Notes: generated by a model from the sequence alone, not told the origin. A stretch of 64,000 bases of DNA from Rachycentron canadum (GCA_038496675.1 CM076651.1:16070762-16134761); one strand, 5' to 3'. Positions 48,001-60,843 are shown, counted from the first letter of the stretch. A program made the numbers and translations.

Positions 48001-48185
48001 ATGGCTGGGGGAAGTTAGGGGAGGTGAAGCTGCCATATAACCCTGTCATTTCCACACTCAGCGAGACATGGAGGAAGGAAAACAGGACAAATACACAGTG
48101 CCCACTGGGCAAAACTAGGTGTGAGGGCAGTAGTTTAAAGGATTATTTTGCATAAATAAATGCTAAGTGACACTCACCTGGTCAT
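44918..48185 (-). CDS. masp2: MASP2-like complement protein lacking CCP and protease domains (CUB1-EGF-CUB2)
   Basis: MASP-2 pairs with mannose-binding lectin and ficolins and cleaves C4 and C2 through a C-terminal protease. Here six exons (48185-48178, 48104-47882, 47803-47626, 46846-46715, 45503-45310, 45085-44918) give 903 nt and 300 aa. Residues 1-19 form a signal peptide, followed by CUB1 (about 20-136; CEYDYIQ, FRSDYSNEGRFTGFQAFY), a calcium-binding EGF (137-180; DVNEC and the CxNx4YxC hydroxylation motif at C155-C164) and CUB2 (183 to about 295; CPYDMLK, GPFCG, GWKIKYTST). CUB2 and the 1p36-type synteny favour MASP2 over MASP1. Translation stops at TAG 44920-44918, five codons after the usual CUB2/CCP1 exon boundary. 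A poly(A) signal follows 225 nt later, and no CCP or protease exon was found in the window. Such a protein could dimerise and bind collectins but not cleave C4 or C2. Exon calls are strong; whether this is the complete gene is less certain. Confidence 0.88.
45310..45503 (-). CDS. masp2: masp2-like coding exon 5 (CUB2, first half)
   Basis: 194 nt, residues 181-245: PCHSQVLTSPSGVLTSPGHP, CNHTISLPEGYRIILNFLDF and CPYDMLK. Matches MASP CUB2. Acceptor TCCTCACAG|, donor GAAG|GTAAGT. Confidence 0.94.
45504..46714 (-). other. masp2: masp2-like intron 4
   Basis: 1.2 kb between EGF and CUB2 exons, AT-rich, with no recognisable feature. Confidence 0.8.
46715..46846 (-). CDS. masp2: masp2-like coding exon 4 (calcium-binding EGF)
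   Basis: 132 nt, residues 137-180: DVNECLLKVDGGRACDHFCH, then NYIGGYYCTCRQGYLLHDNK and RSCT. Six cysteines and the Asn157 beta-hydroxylation consensus are present. Acceptor CTCTCACAG|, donor CACAG|GTAAGA. Confidence 0.95.
46847..47625 (-). other. masp2: masp2-like intron 3
   Basis: 779 nt between CUB1 and EGF exons, AT-rich, with no recognisable feature. Confidence 0.8.
47626..47803 (-). CDS. masp2: masp2-like coding exon 3 (CUB1, second half)
   Basis: 178 nt, residues 78-136 plus one base: VLAEGNETLRFCG, LSAGNLMSVVFRSDYSNEGR and FTGFQAFYTSE. It is preceded by a 78-nt, stop-free, in-frame intron (47881-47804) with donor GTAAAT, branch-like CTGAC and acceptor AACCAG. Donor at the 3' end is GAAG|GTGATG. 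Confidence 0.92.
47882..48104 (-). CDS. masp2: masp2-like coding exon 2 (signal peptide and CUB1, first half)
   Basis: 223 nt through residue 77. Contains YGSFTSPNFPQPYPDNQ, WNITVSDGHRVKLYFTHF and CEYDYIQ, closely matching MASP CUB1. Donor CCAG|GTAAAT. Confidence 0.93.
48178..48185 (-). CDS. masp2: masp2-like coding exon 1 (start codon, 8 coding nt)
   Basis: ATGACCAG|GTGAGT. Joining it to the next acceptor (TTTTGCCCAG|TGGG) completes the Ser codon and yields MTSGHCVFVLFSFLHVSLS, a good signal peptide. The intron is only 73 nt. The start is inferred from this fit. Confidence 0.75.
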
Positions 48186-51100
48186 GCTGGCTTCACAGTC
48201 CCCACATATATTGTGTGTTTTGGAATGGTTCACTCAGTGATCTGGGGGTAAATGAACCCAGGCTGTCCTGGCTGGGTGACATTTAGGCAAACAAAGTGAG
48301 ACAGGCACATGGTCAGTTTGTCATCATTCCCCACCTCCCTCACACAGTCGCAGACATCTATTAAACTGATGAATGTCAGAATCATTTATATCCATTCTTA
48401 CTCTCTTATTGTTTTATCATCTCAAAATCAGTTTCATCTTAAAATTCATTGCATCCAATAAAAGACTAATAGTACATGACTTGTTGTCCAAATCATCAAA
48501 AAGTTTTTTAGCCTTAATCTAAAAAAAAAAAAAAATGTAAGCATAAAAATGAAGATATATTCATAAAAAATGAAGATCACCTGTCATCTTTTATCACACG
48601 TCAGTGCCCTGTGAAATGTGTTGAGACAGTGATGCTGATCAGACCAGACTCTAATTATTTCAGATCCTGCTCTGAAGATTGCTGTTCTGTGACGCTGTTA
48701 AAAGCCCCCACCAAAAAAAGTAAAGTAAATACACAACACCCACAACATTAACCAGCCGAGACCTTTTGTTTGCACCTAATTACTGTATCAGGGATGAAAA
48801 CAGTCAGTGGTATATCAGCAACTGGTTCCCAGTTAATGAAACCAGATTGCTTCTTTTGATTGATTGTTTTTATTGTTATTATTGTTTTTTTATTCATTTT
48901 TTTTTTACATGTCTATGTCTTCTCTGTGCCAAATGCTTTCAGGTCAGACTTTATTGTAAATGCTTTCATATTGAGCGAATTGAGAATTCATGCTGTCTGT
49001 TTTGATAGAAAGGGGATATTGGTGCTATTCAGAACTGATGGGGCCATTCAACTAGCAACACTTGTACGATAAGTAAGCATATAATAACCAACCCTCATTT
49101 TCCCTAATGCTAAAGCACTAATGGTTGGTACTGAAGTGAATTACAATAATTATCCACATAAACATCAATGTTAATTCCCCTTTGCAAATGACCTCTCTGA
49201 TGGTCCTCTTTTAAAATGGCACTATAACCTTTTCCTTTTCATATGATTGTCAGCTGGCCGGATGCTGAGCCACAATGGAGTCTGTGCTCACAGCAGATGT
49301 TCTCCTCTTGGATGTCACCCAGCTGCCAGATAGAGTTTGATACTTCAGTACGGTGCAAACAACAGAAATGACTCTTTCTAACACTAATCAAACTCTTACT
49401 TCTAGAACAAAAACTAAAAAAAATTGATAATGATTTTGGCATTTATGCTCCAAGTGTCAGTCATTCCCATTCTCTCTGGGAGTGTAAATTAATTTCAAGC
49501 TTCTGGTCTTTTATTCTTAAAGAACTCAGTGGGGGCTTGAAGGTGAGAATAGAAAAAGATCCTGACCCTCTTCCACTTAGGCTTACCCACTAAGGAGCTT
49601 CATCAACACTCATAACTTCTTTCTTTTTGGCCTGAAATGTATTTTACACACTTGACTAAAAAATATCCCACACAGCATTTCTCCTCGGTACAGAGAGAGA
49701 TGTTTTAAAAAGGGAGTGACTGACTTTTCTAACCTTTCAGTGCCTGTACAACACAAAGACTTGAGGATAAACAAGGCAGCATCAGGCAACTGTCGTCTTT
49801 TGGTTTTAAGGTGAAGTATGATACTTATTATCTATTCATTTATTTTAGAACAAACTACAAAACACTTCAAATTCACTGTTCTTGCTGATAAGACACAATA
49901 CTTTGATCGCTTTGCATTAATATTTAATAATTCAAGAAATTAGCATGTATTTACATAATTAGATATTGAAGTAAGTAACAAAGTGGATGCTTAATAAATA
50001 AATAAACAAGAGTAATATTTAATGCACCTCTGTGTAAAATATGTTCAAAATGGCATAAATTGTACTTATAACAGCTCCAAAATAAATCCATTAGAGGGTC
50101 ACTTCTGTGCAGTCTATTGTTGAGAATAAATGACTCATTCTTCATTATTACTCGTTCAAAACATTCATTTTAATAAAATACCAAGACACATTGATAAAAT
50201 TAATGTGTTCAGAGTCAGTTAATCTTTAACTGTGCATTTAGTTTCTTTTGGTTTTGTTTGTGAAGTTTACGAATGTAAAACATTGTAATTTTGTAGGTAC
50301 GATGGATCATGAATGGAACAAAAATAATGTTTTATTCACAGCATTATCTCTTTGGGAGGATTTGGGTATATCCTGCTGATTACCCAGATTATACAGGCAT
50401 TTGACACAAAAAGACCTATCACTGAAAATACATATAGTTGTATTTCCCTTGTTGAAAGCAATGTTTTAAGGTCTACCTTTGCTGAGGGTAACTTTACTTT
50501 CTAAATGTCATTCCAGTGATTGGCACCACTACTAATGCACTGCTTGTAGGGGTGGGGTGTTCGGTGCAACGCTCTGAAACATAAAAGGTAACACCATCCC
50601 TCTTTTCACATCCCGAGGTCACACCTTTCACACCCTTAGTTCATACCTTAGGGTGCAAAAAACCTTTCCTTTTGTTGTGGCTGGCTTTTGGAGTGGAGTC
50701 AGTATTAAATAATATAGATATAGCACAATTAATACATCAGAGCATAAATGTGATTTTTGAATCAATTCCTAAATGCTTGAGGCACTTGAAGCAAAGTAAA
50801 TAAAAGAAACAAACAAGTAACAGTATATCAATAATGAACATAGAAGAGAGCAAACATAAGAAAAGATTGACACCGTCTCTGTGATATTGCGCTGCTCACT
50901 TTCTGCATTTGAAGAAGTGCTGTTGTCATCTGGAGACAAAACCTTAAGCGACTCAATAGACAGGGAATAATGGTGCTGCTGCAGGCACCATTTCAGTCAT
51001 GGTGGTTTTCCAGTGATATAAGGAAGCTGGAAGCCTTAAAAAATAAAACCCACTTGGATTGACATAATTCCTTGAAAAGAAATATACTAATTCCCAAATA

Positions 51101-52241
51101 ATAATTACTCAGTTAGATAGAGATAAAGTTCTCTATTTGTAGATATCTGTGTTTCTGTCCAGAATCAGATGAATAACCTGTGATGGATTTTCCCTTGATA
51201 GGAGTTCGTCACCCAGAGCTGGTGCATTAAAAAGAGCCTAACTGTAATTTGTTTGCCTTGATCTGATTTTTTGATGCAACATCAATGACTTTGCATTTGC
51301 ATCTATAATAGCATAACCTGAACATGAAAAGCTTAATGTATAAACAACATGTGTTATTTGAAGGACTTCTAGGTGACTGATATCAAGCGACTTAAAATCC
51401 CACCCTCAAAGCCCAATAATTGTTTATTATAAAGGTTTCAGTATACATTTGAATATTGAGGCAAGTGTTGTAAATGTGCGTCATGAACGAAGCACATTTG
51501 CAAGATACTGACTAAACCCGTTGTGTGTCTGTGTGCATGTACCACTGCTAATTTGCTCACGCGCAGAGCTGAACATGAACTCAAAACGTGCATGAACACA
51601 AGGCACAGGCCATTTTGATTTCAGCATGATCAAATCTTCTATGTCTATGTGCACAAGACAGACGCTGTCCTCAGAGTATTGTTTCACCTGTTTGCTGTAC
51701 CATGCAGTAATGAAGTGCTTCCTTATATGAAGTCAGCCAGTCATTAAATAAAGAATAGGCCACTTGAGATCTATTCAAGCCACAGCACAATTTGTACCTG
51801 GAAAGGCAACAAAAGGGGGAAAGTTTTTTGTTTTTTGTTTTTTTTTTTTGTTTATTTGTCATTTTGCACAATTTACAGATCTCTCTGCTGGCTATGTGGC
51901 GACCTGTACAAGCACATCTTTGATTCAGCGTCTCTCTGAACATTTTGTGCTAGAAACAAATTATACTCCCAGACATGCTAGTACACTTTGTGAGTATATT
52001 TACCCTCACTATAGCATCCTGCTCATCCTTACTCTCATACTCTTTCTCCTCTCCACCGGCTGCAATCACAGCAGTCTCAACCACCCACATGCTGTAAACT
52101 GTAATTAAGGACTTGAATAAGTGGGGATGTGTCACTTGAGCACAACTCAGAGGAACAATGTAGAGTTAATCCACTGTAATTTGCTCGACCACTGCATTTA
52201 TGCAGAAATGATAAGTGTTTCCACAGAATGATACCTGCGGC

Positions 52242-52270
52242 AAAAAAATAAAATAAAATAAAATAAAATA
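52242..52270. repeat. (AAAAT)n microsatellite
   Basis: About five AAAAT/TAAAA units. Confidence 0.9.
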
Positions 52271-54505
52271 TTTGGTTCAAAAGCACCACAGGCTAAGATT
52301 CAATGCAGAAACGTAAAATGGAGAAAACAGGTTTTACATGACGTTGGTTCACTCTGTTTTCAAACCCCAAACAATTGCGCTGACTTGAGCCTTGAGGCCA
52401 GATGTTCACGAGCCAAAGAAAGAGAATTGATTGAATGCCATCAATATATATTAACATTGTTCTTTGTTCCAAGGGGAAGCAGCAGGTTCGGTTAAATGTT
52501 TCCATTAACACAGCTATTGTTCTTGCTCATTGTGCGTGGGTGCAGAGAATACAGTAAATGGACCTACAACAAAAACACACCTGGAAATGTTTTCTTGCTA
52601 AAGACTAATTCTAATTTTCTGCTAGCTTTTGTCCCCCAAGAGCAAGAGACGTGTATAGAGAAACATGTATATAAATGCTATTGATGCTTGTCATCTTTTT
52701 GGGCATAATTCAGTGTTTAGGGGAAAGGAAAAATCAGGTGGATTGATTTGGTATTCAGGGTGGTATTCAATTTGAGAAACACAAGGATTTTTAAGAAATA
52801 GAAGATTTTTTCTTATATTACATCTTTGAGACGTCAGTTAGAGGTTGTTCAGTTTGTCTCAGAAATGCGCACAACAGGTCAGACTGACCAGTGCTTCTCC
52901 TGCTGGATTAATTTTGTGGATGAGGAAAGTTTCCAGCTCATTCACTGATTTAAATCTGACTGGCATATTAGACAGCAATTTTTTTTAACTAATTAATCAT
53001 TCCACTTGGCCAAGTTACTTTTTTGTCATATGAACCTAAGTTTAGGTTATTTACAAAATGTACTTTTCAGCTGTTTTTGTTGTTCTGAGAATCGTAATTT
53101 GGTCTGTTCACTGTTGTGCTGAATGGAATTTTTATACATATGCTTTTTAGTAAATGTGGTTAATAAATAAAGGGGAAGACTTTTACTTGTACAGAATCTA
53201 TAGCTCTTAAGAACTTTTTCGATTATTTTTAAAATGCCACAAAAATATACTGAAAAGGCTGTTTCACATTACAGGAGCATTGTAATAACTGCTTATTGTT
53301 GTAGCAGAACCAAAGAACTGAAGAGTCCCAAATGCAAAAGCCGCATGTTCATTGTATGATTCATTATTTATGCTGGTTCCCCATATCCTCTGCAGCTAAT
53401 GATCAAGAATGGCTGCCGATGAATTGATGCTGATCTTTTTTGTGGTGGATTTCATTCCTGACGTCAGGCCCATTACTCTTTCAATTTGGCCTAGCATGGC
53501 TCTTTTTCACAGATAACAAATATGGTCATTTCCTTGCTAATTCAAACAGGCCCCAGCTTTAGCAATTCAGCGGACAGCCATAAGGCAGTAAAGCAGTCAG
53601 TGAGGCTGGTGCGAGGAAGCAATGATGAGAAATGGCACACAGGTGCTGCTCTCACCCCCGAATCCTTTCCTTCATTATGGTGCCTCACCACCACCATGCT
53701 TTTCTATTCATTATGTTTCAAACAGCTCTCTTGCACAAAACTACCGAATTACAATTTAGGGCCAAAAGAACATTTTTAGCTTTAGAAAAACAGCACGACA
53801 TCCAGCGTGACTTGAGTCATAACTTGAGTGGATGAGAAAATTACTCACCTTTTTAAAATTCTTGATAAGTCTGAGAGTGATCAGCAGCGAACGTTTGATG
53901 ATGAGCTAAAAAAATTAGAAGAGGTTGGCTCCAGTGAGACATGGATCCTACAAGACCTCTGAAGGTGCCCGATGTTGGCCCCAAGACCTTAGCAGCAGAT
54001 CCATTAAATGCTAAAAGTTGCAAAGTGGGGCTGCCGTAGATCAGACTTGTTCCGCACATCCACCATGACACCCTGTCGCCTGTTTGTGGTTTGTCCCTCC
54101 TCAGACCACTGCTGACCAGAAGCACTTCACAGGTCTTACTGTTTTAGAGACACCAACACCAAGTCGTTAGGGCCTTGCCAAAGATACATCCACTCATCAT
54201 CAACCTGTACATACCCATGACACTGCTATGAAATTGTGTAATAGTGCTGACAGGCCATGACTCAATGACTCCAGCAGGTATATTAATGGGGGGTTATTTC
54301 TTGTATAATTGATTGAACATTTTCAGGTCTGTTAGGCATGAGAAAAATGACGGTCAGCCTGAACATTAAACATAGATTTCCAATATGAGTAATGGCACGA
54401 CTTAGGTCAGCAGCAGCGAGAACTTCACATGCCATTAATAAATGAAAGCCATCACTGTCATCTATAATGCTGTGGTGACATTTAGGGTGACAGTGTTCAC
54501 CCCAG

Positions 54506-54538
54506 TGTGTGTGTGTGTCTGTGTGTATGTGTGTGTGG
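54506..54538. repeat. Interrupted (TG)n microsatellite
   Basis: A TG tract with CTG and TATG interruptions. Confidence 0.9.
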
Positions 54539-56376
54539 GAACAAGACCATTTGACATAAAAGGATTTTGTGTTGTTAGAGCAACTGCAATCAGGTGTATT
54601 GCCATCCCACAAGGGCCCAATTGTCCTGAAAATAGTCATAAGTAGCACTACATACTGGGAGAAAATAACATTACTTGAGGTCCCCATCTGGTGCTGTGGC
54701 AACAAGTCTATTACAGGTGCAAAGGCTGAGCCAAACAAGGACAGCTAATCACAGGAGTGTGTCTCATGTGATTAGAGACCTATATTGTACACATCATACA
54801 GGACACTGCAATCCTTAAACAAGATGGTCAATATCATTTCGTGATGCTTTCTTCTCTCCCTGCAATTCTGCTCTTTGAATGACACTATCAACATGAGTGG
54901 CTCCTTGTCATGAGTCTGACGTTCGGCGTAAAAGCCAAACTAATGAACTGTAACAGTAACCCCCTCTGCTTTATCATGATGGATCACATTTACTCTGATG
55001 GACGTTTAGTGACTATAATAGAGCAGCACTATGCAACTGAAAATTACAAATAGAACTTATATGACTGCAATATGACTTGAGAGCATGAGTTGTTTTTCTT
55101 TCTGCAAGCACAGTTTGTGTTTTACATCCAATCAACTTCCCTTCTAGGATCAATGCTGTAGAGCTGCTGAATATAACCAATATAAAAATCTGATTCTGAC
55201 TGAGTTTTTCTACCACTATTACTCCGGGGGAAATTTGTCTCAAGGCTCACAGCCCACCGAAGGATTTAAAAACTGTTTTTCACAACCTTGACACATGCAG
55301 ACAACAATCATTTGCTTGGACAACACACTCTAACAGAAGGAGTCAAAGCAGATGAATTGGTGAGATTACTTGTCAGTGTAAAGAATCATTCAGTTGGTCA
55401 ATGAAGCACAAAACAATTAATCTTTACATGTTTTGCATTTCCACTAGAAATACAACTTCTACACTTATCTACACCACTATGCCTCAGTTCCTGTGCTTAC
55501 ACATGACGCCGCTGCCTTGCTGTTTAACTTTACTAAAGTTCAGCGGTTTTGTGTGAATTTTACTTTATTTTTATTTTTTTTTACTTTTTTACTTTTTACT
55601 GTTCGTACCACAGAGATACAGCAGTAACACACAGTAATACACTAGTTCAATCCAACCAAGGATGTAATGGTTATAGCCCTCTAAGCTAAGATTAGGCTAT
55701 AAGCTTTAAAAGTTGCAGGATATCATGAATTGCATAGGATATTAAGTAATATCACAATATGTCTCCTGCTGGGAAAAACATTGTTCTAATATCAAGCTCA
55801 TATATTACTCAGATACTGAAAAGACTGTACAGTACATTGGTGCATTGACAGCATCAACATCTATTAAGATAATAGTGGCTGCCATGGCAAGAAATTGTAT
55901 TAGCATGGTGTTCACATTTGCCTTCCCTCGTGATTCCCTCTAATGTGTAACATGTAACTAAAACTTTCCCGGTTTGAATACAGCGAGGAACCCATGTTTA
56001 ATTATCAGTCTTGCCCAGAGCAGCTCTGAGCACTGCTGCTTCTTCAGGACAGCCTGGACGCTGACAGCCTGGAAGAGAAAGAAATATAATTTGTTCGTCA
56101 TTCACTTTATCTAATTTTCTTGAGATGTGAAATTCCTTCAGCCATATATCTAACGTTTGTAGCACTTTTCTGGCTCATAGTGTGGAGGGAGAGATGACCT
56201 GGGCTTTCATACCTATCCCTCCACTCTACCTGACACCCCAAACAGTTAGAGGGGCAAGGGGCAACTCCCTATGCAAAGCCTTACAGTTTTCTGTCTTGTA
56301 CGGTGGCTCAAGCCCTTAAAAGCTTAGCAATATCAGAAAACAGAGGAGACGTGAAGTAAGGATCTGAAACCTCCGT

Positions 56377-56660
56377 TCAGATTTCTCCAAGGGGGAGGAT
56401 ATACGGGTTGAACAGAAGGGGCCCAAAATGGATTCATGTGGGACATTTCACAGATTAATGAGTAAATAAAACAACATGTACCTACACGTTCTGAACCATG
56501 TGAGCCGACTGTTCCTGAGAGTCCACCCCAGTCAATAATCTGTCTGGCAGTATTTTATGATCAACTGTATCAAAAGCTGCACTAAGATCTAACAATACCA
56601 GGAGGGTTATTTTACCTGAGTCTGATTAGTTACTGATTGGGTTTTCTCAATAACCTTGCC
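56377..56660 (-). mobile_element. LINE (CR1/L2-type) reverse transcriptase fragment, decayed
   Basis: The minus strand from 56610 reads ITLLVLLDLSAAFDTVDHKI, the conserved RT block with its catalytic-region Asp. After internal stops and frameshifts it reads FGPLLFNPYILPLGEI, matching the GSILGPLLFNLYMLPLG motif. Only this domain fragment is recognisable and it is not functional. Flanking sequence to about 56830 may belong to the same insertion. Confidence 0.85.
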
Positions 56661-57010
56661 TATCGAGATCAGATTATAATTACAATTATAATTAAAGTGC
56701 AAGGTTTGTCTTTTTTGGGAGGGGTTCATTAACTGCAGCCTTTCATAATACTGGGAATGTGATTGAAAGAAGGGAGCCATTTACAATTTGCAATATAGAT
56801 GGCTTATGAAACAGTAGTATTTCTGCAATATTTATACCATCAATGTGAAGTCAGACAGTTTTGTTATAGATTATGTTCAGTTGGTGACTGGTTGGATGGA
56901 GCCAAAAATTAATATTATTCTTTTAGTGTGCTGATGAAGAAAAAGCAAACAATTTTAGCCAATACTCCTTCCATTAATAATGTGAGAGAAAAAGGATCTG
57001 CAGAACACTT

Positions 57011-57041
57011 TCTGTCTGTCTGTCTTTCTGTCTCTCTCTCG
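57011..57041. repeat. (CTGT)n / CT-rich microsatellite
   Basis: CTGTCTGTCTGTCTTTCTGT followed by CTCTCTCTC. Confidence 0.85.
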
Positions 57042-57249
57042 AAAGATAGTCAATGGTCTTCCTGCATTCTCTCTTACAGGTTCGACAAGATCAAGGACCC
57101 TGTGAATTTAGAAAAGAGTTGAACTGAATTGAAGAGTTGAAGAGTTCAACACCAAAAACCCACAATATATTCCAGGATATTTAAATTTTCCTGTCATTTG
57201 GCTCATGACTAAACCAGCACAACTGATGAGATATCGGGCCACGAGACAG

Positions 57250-57395
57250 TGTTAGCATGTTAGCATTATACTTTATTATACCTAAACATTATACTATTAA
57301 GCATCAAGATAATGCCATTGTGAGCATGACAGGATGCTGAAGTTAGCATTTAGCTCCACTGTGCCTACATACAGCCTTAGAGAGCCACGATAGAT
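57250..57395 (+). repeat. Teleost interspersed repeat remnant
   Basis: GTTAGCATGTTAGCATTA, then AAGTTAGCATTTAGCTCCAC and TGTGCCTACATACAGCCTTA in order, as in a frequent fish repeat with GCTAACATGC and AGCATTTAGCTC motifs. The class is not assigned. Confidence 0.55.
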
Positions 57396-60300
57396 TTAGT
57401 TTTGTTTTAACCTAGTCATTGTGGATTTATTATGCAGTCAAAACTTTTTCAGTTTTTATTTTTATTGTCCTAATTGAGAAAGCACCCCACCTTCCCAAGA
57501 GGTAGTTGTTGTGAGAGCACACTAATGAACCCTCGTTTAAAACTTCTTGTTTTAAACTGATACGACTGCTACTTCTTGCAGGAATAAATGTAACCTGCGG
57601 TTTGTATCCTGCAGCACTCAAATGTCTTTGTTAACTAAATCCTTGAAAACCTGTGTTTTACTTTTACAATACAGACCTGCCCAGCTTCTCTAAGTAGTGG
57701 CATCCAAAATGAACAGGGTCACTATAGTGACCAGTGCGCTGCATTCCTTCCTCACGCTGGTGACAGCTCATTTTCTGAGCCGTGGCTTTAGCACTGAAAG
57801 AGCAGAGGGTCCTATAATGATGAGCTTTTAGCGCTGGCACCGGGAGGCTGAATAAGCCATCAGGCATCATTAGGCCCTGCTGGGGAAAACAATGTCTCTA
57901 CTCCTATTGGTGCTCCCCAAACAGGAGAACTCTTTGGGAGAAATACATCAGAGACACTTTAGCCCGTGTGTTGTCTGTGCTAAAATGCTTTGCTCTGTCT
58001 ATGCTTGGCATCATTCAGTCGTCTAAGAGTGCATCCTGTTGATGGAGAGCTTTATGATGCCTTTGAAAAGCATCATTCATTTCACCTGAAACACCTGAAA
58101 CATCATTTTATCTGTCAACACCTGCACATTTTTACTTATGCAGAAATTTTGATTAAAAAAAAAAAGGAAGCAGTAACTCATCAGTGACAGGAAGACATGA
58201 AATTGTAACGCTCTCAGCTGAAAAGAGGAGAGTCTGTACTGAAAAGGCACTAATGATCTCTTAACAGAGTAATGCAAACCTGTCGCGTACACAGAGAGAC
58301 AGGTCCATTATTCCTAGTGTGCATGTTCTTCCTTTGAACATTTTTAAAAATGGTTACTTATATATTTATTTTACTTCAAAATGCCTCAGCTAGTCAACCA
58401 TACTGCATTTGTTCAGTGCACTGGATAAAACCTATCTAAAATGTCACAACTAAACAAATTGAGCCTGGCTGACTGAGATGAATAAGGCTGCTGCAGGCTT
58501 TGTGTCTTGAGTCGCTGGGTTAATAAAGTACAAGTACATGTCTATGGACTGCACCAAACTTCCATCTCAGTTTTTCAAACAAAACATGTATCATCTCCTG
58601 TATAATGTAGCAAAAATTAAAAAAAAAAATCAGGAAGTATATGAGAAGTATTCCCTTTCTTATTTTCCTTTTAAATAGAATGTAAAATTAATGTGGTTAT
58701 GTGATTTTTTTATTTCCAATTTACTCTGGTACACACCGTACACGCTTTGAGGATACGACACAGTCTATTAAACCCACGTCAGCTGCAGTATCCTGCGTCT
58801 CTAAAACATCTAATTTAAATCATTCCAGTTCCTTTTATGCTGATTATTTTTTTCAGCATGAGTCTTTGTTGATAGTGTTTGTTGTGCACAGGAGAGGGCA
58901 CAGCCTTACTTTCAGAGGGAAATCGTCACACAAGCTGCCTGTTAGCACCTTTTCTCAGAAGCATCAGCCACACACCAGGTGTTAATTTGGCCTGTCTTGA
59001 CCGATGGAGGTGAGGTTAGGGAACTGTTTGATGTTAACCATTTCGAAATTTTCACAAGTGCAGGATGAAAATAAGTTCTGACATCTGTAAAATACAAAGA
59101 CAAACACAGTGATCATGTGTTAGTGAGGCTGACAGAGCTTGCATGGACGCTTAAAATATCAGATATAATATTTAGGATATATAAGTAAGAAATTGAGTGA
59201 AATTAATTGAATAATACAGTAAATTCTTTATAACACAGTATGTGTAGTGTCATCAAGATCCAGATTTGATCTCAGAAATAACCAATTTGGTGTTAGCCAT
59301 GACCATAAAATAAGGTGACCAGATCTCTGAAATGGACATTTCCAGTTAGGTGGTCAATATTTAAAAATATCCAGTGTTTTTAAACAAAAAAATGAAACAG
59401 TATCAACTTCATGCACTTAGCCGATTTTTATGTGTTTATCTGTCTGGACAATGGAAGAAATACAGGCTTATTGAGCAGAGAAACAATATGTGAGTCCTGA
59501 ACTGGTGACTCACTGGGCAATCAGGTCGCTGGCCTGGTTTAATTTATTTTGAGCATTTGTGTATTTTGACCTTTTTTTGGTAACTGCTATACTGTAAAAT
59601 ATGGAATCATATGTAATTGGAATCTAAAAGATGTGTACCATATTGAACTAATCAGGAACACACTTAGTCAGACTCAGTTCAGTGTAAATCTATGTGAGAC
59701 AGGTGCGACAGGTTATACTATTAAAACAGAGTGCCTGTTCTCCTTCTCCCTCATCCTGTCAGACTGTCATGTTTCACTACCCAAAGAGAGAATTAGTTTC
59801 TCGTTGTAGACCTGAGGGGTCTGAGCCTCTAAAACCACCAACAGTTTAGCTTGAACTTGTGCAAAGCAGCATAACTACACATTCTTCAGTTCAGATAGAC
59901 CTATGATTCAGTTTATAAAAATCATGAGAACAAAAGTATAACTCATTCAGATTTACTAGCATCGAAAACCAGCAAGACAGAGTGGTGTACTACCTTTGAA
60001 GAGGTTGTTAAGTCTGACCATCTGTTGCTATTTTTTATATATTGAATTAAAGAGGTAATTAATAAAAGTTTTCCAGGTTGTGCATTGTGTGAAGTCCATT
60101 GTAGACATTTCATCAACTTCACTTCTTCCACTTCTAAGTTTTTCAGCTTCTGGTTTTTGGGTATGTTTGTTTCCTGCCCAGTTATGAACTCTGAACTGAT
60201 CAGTGAGCTAGGTAACATATTATCTGCCTAAAGACAAAACACAAAAGACAAATCTAACTGGATAATAGTGATGGTTTTAGCTTCATTTATGAAGCTGCTA

Positions 60301-60717
60301 TAGCTAGCCCTCAGCCTCCTCTCTTGGCTAAAACAAGTGCAATGTAAGATGTCTGTCTGTCTGCTCTGCTACTTGAATTAACATAGTTTAATGTATGGAC
60401 CTTTAAAATAATTTGTTCTAGAGTATAGTTGCAGGGCTGGTGTTAACCTCAGCTGGCGCTTCTTTTCTGTCTCTTCTGTGTGTTCACCATTTAGTTAAAA
60501 GCAAATAAGTTAGTTAGTAGGAAAAATACGAGTTGTTAGCTTAGCTCAGTTGCTAGCAGCTTCCTCCATTTTGGACCATCTTGCTGTCCCCTTCACAATC
60601 CTCACTGTTCAGAGCAGTCTCCTTTACAAGAGTCAACATCCAAATGAGTTTTTTTAACCCTCACATTTACAACTCTGTAGTAACTTCATGCATTGCACTG
60701 TTCAAATTATACTATTG
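57396..60717. other. Gene-poor interval
   Basis: 3.3 kb, AT-rich, with no exon or RNA gene recognised. A minus-strand open frame at 59943-60218 (91 codons) has no family resemblance that I can name and is probably chance or old repeat. Confidence 0.5.
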
Positions 60718-60843
60718 TATATGAGTTTTTCCTCAGTTGATGTGAGGGTCTAAGGGCAGAGGACGTTGTTGTGATGCTATGTAAAGCCCTTTGAGACAAA
60801 CTGTTTGTAAAAATGGGCTATACAAATAAAATTGCCTTGCCTA
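60718..60843 (+). mobile_element. 3' tail of a LINE or LINE-tailed SINE
   Basis: GTGAGGGTCTAAGGGCAGAG, ATGTAAAGCCCTTTGAGACA and GGGCTATACAAATAAAATTG followed by a short CCTTGCCT run. This is the characteristic 3' end of L2/Rex-like fish LINEs and the SINEs that share their tail. Confidence 0.75.

Larger units (their letters stand above)
48186..56376. other. Gene-poor interval upstream of the masp2-like gene
   Basis: 8 kb of AT-rich sequence with no recognisable exon, RNA gene or promoter. It contains short A/T homopolymers, an AAAAT pentamer repeat (52242-52270) and a TG-rich repeat (54506-54538). The few open frames of 80-150 codons have no family resemblance that I can name. Confidence 0.6.

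Noticed and set aside
53853..54125. 90-codon minus-strand frame containing LRRDKPQTGDRVSWW
   Set aside because: I could not tie it to a family. It may be an old repeat, and there is no splice or promoter support.
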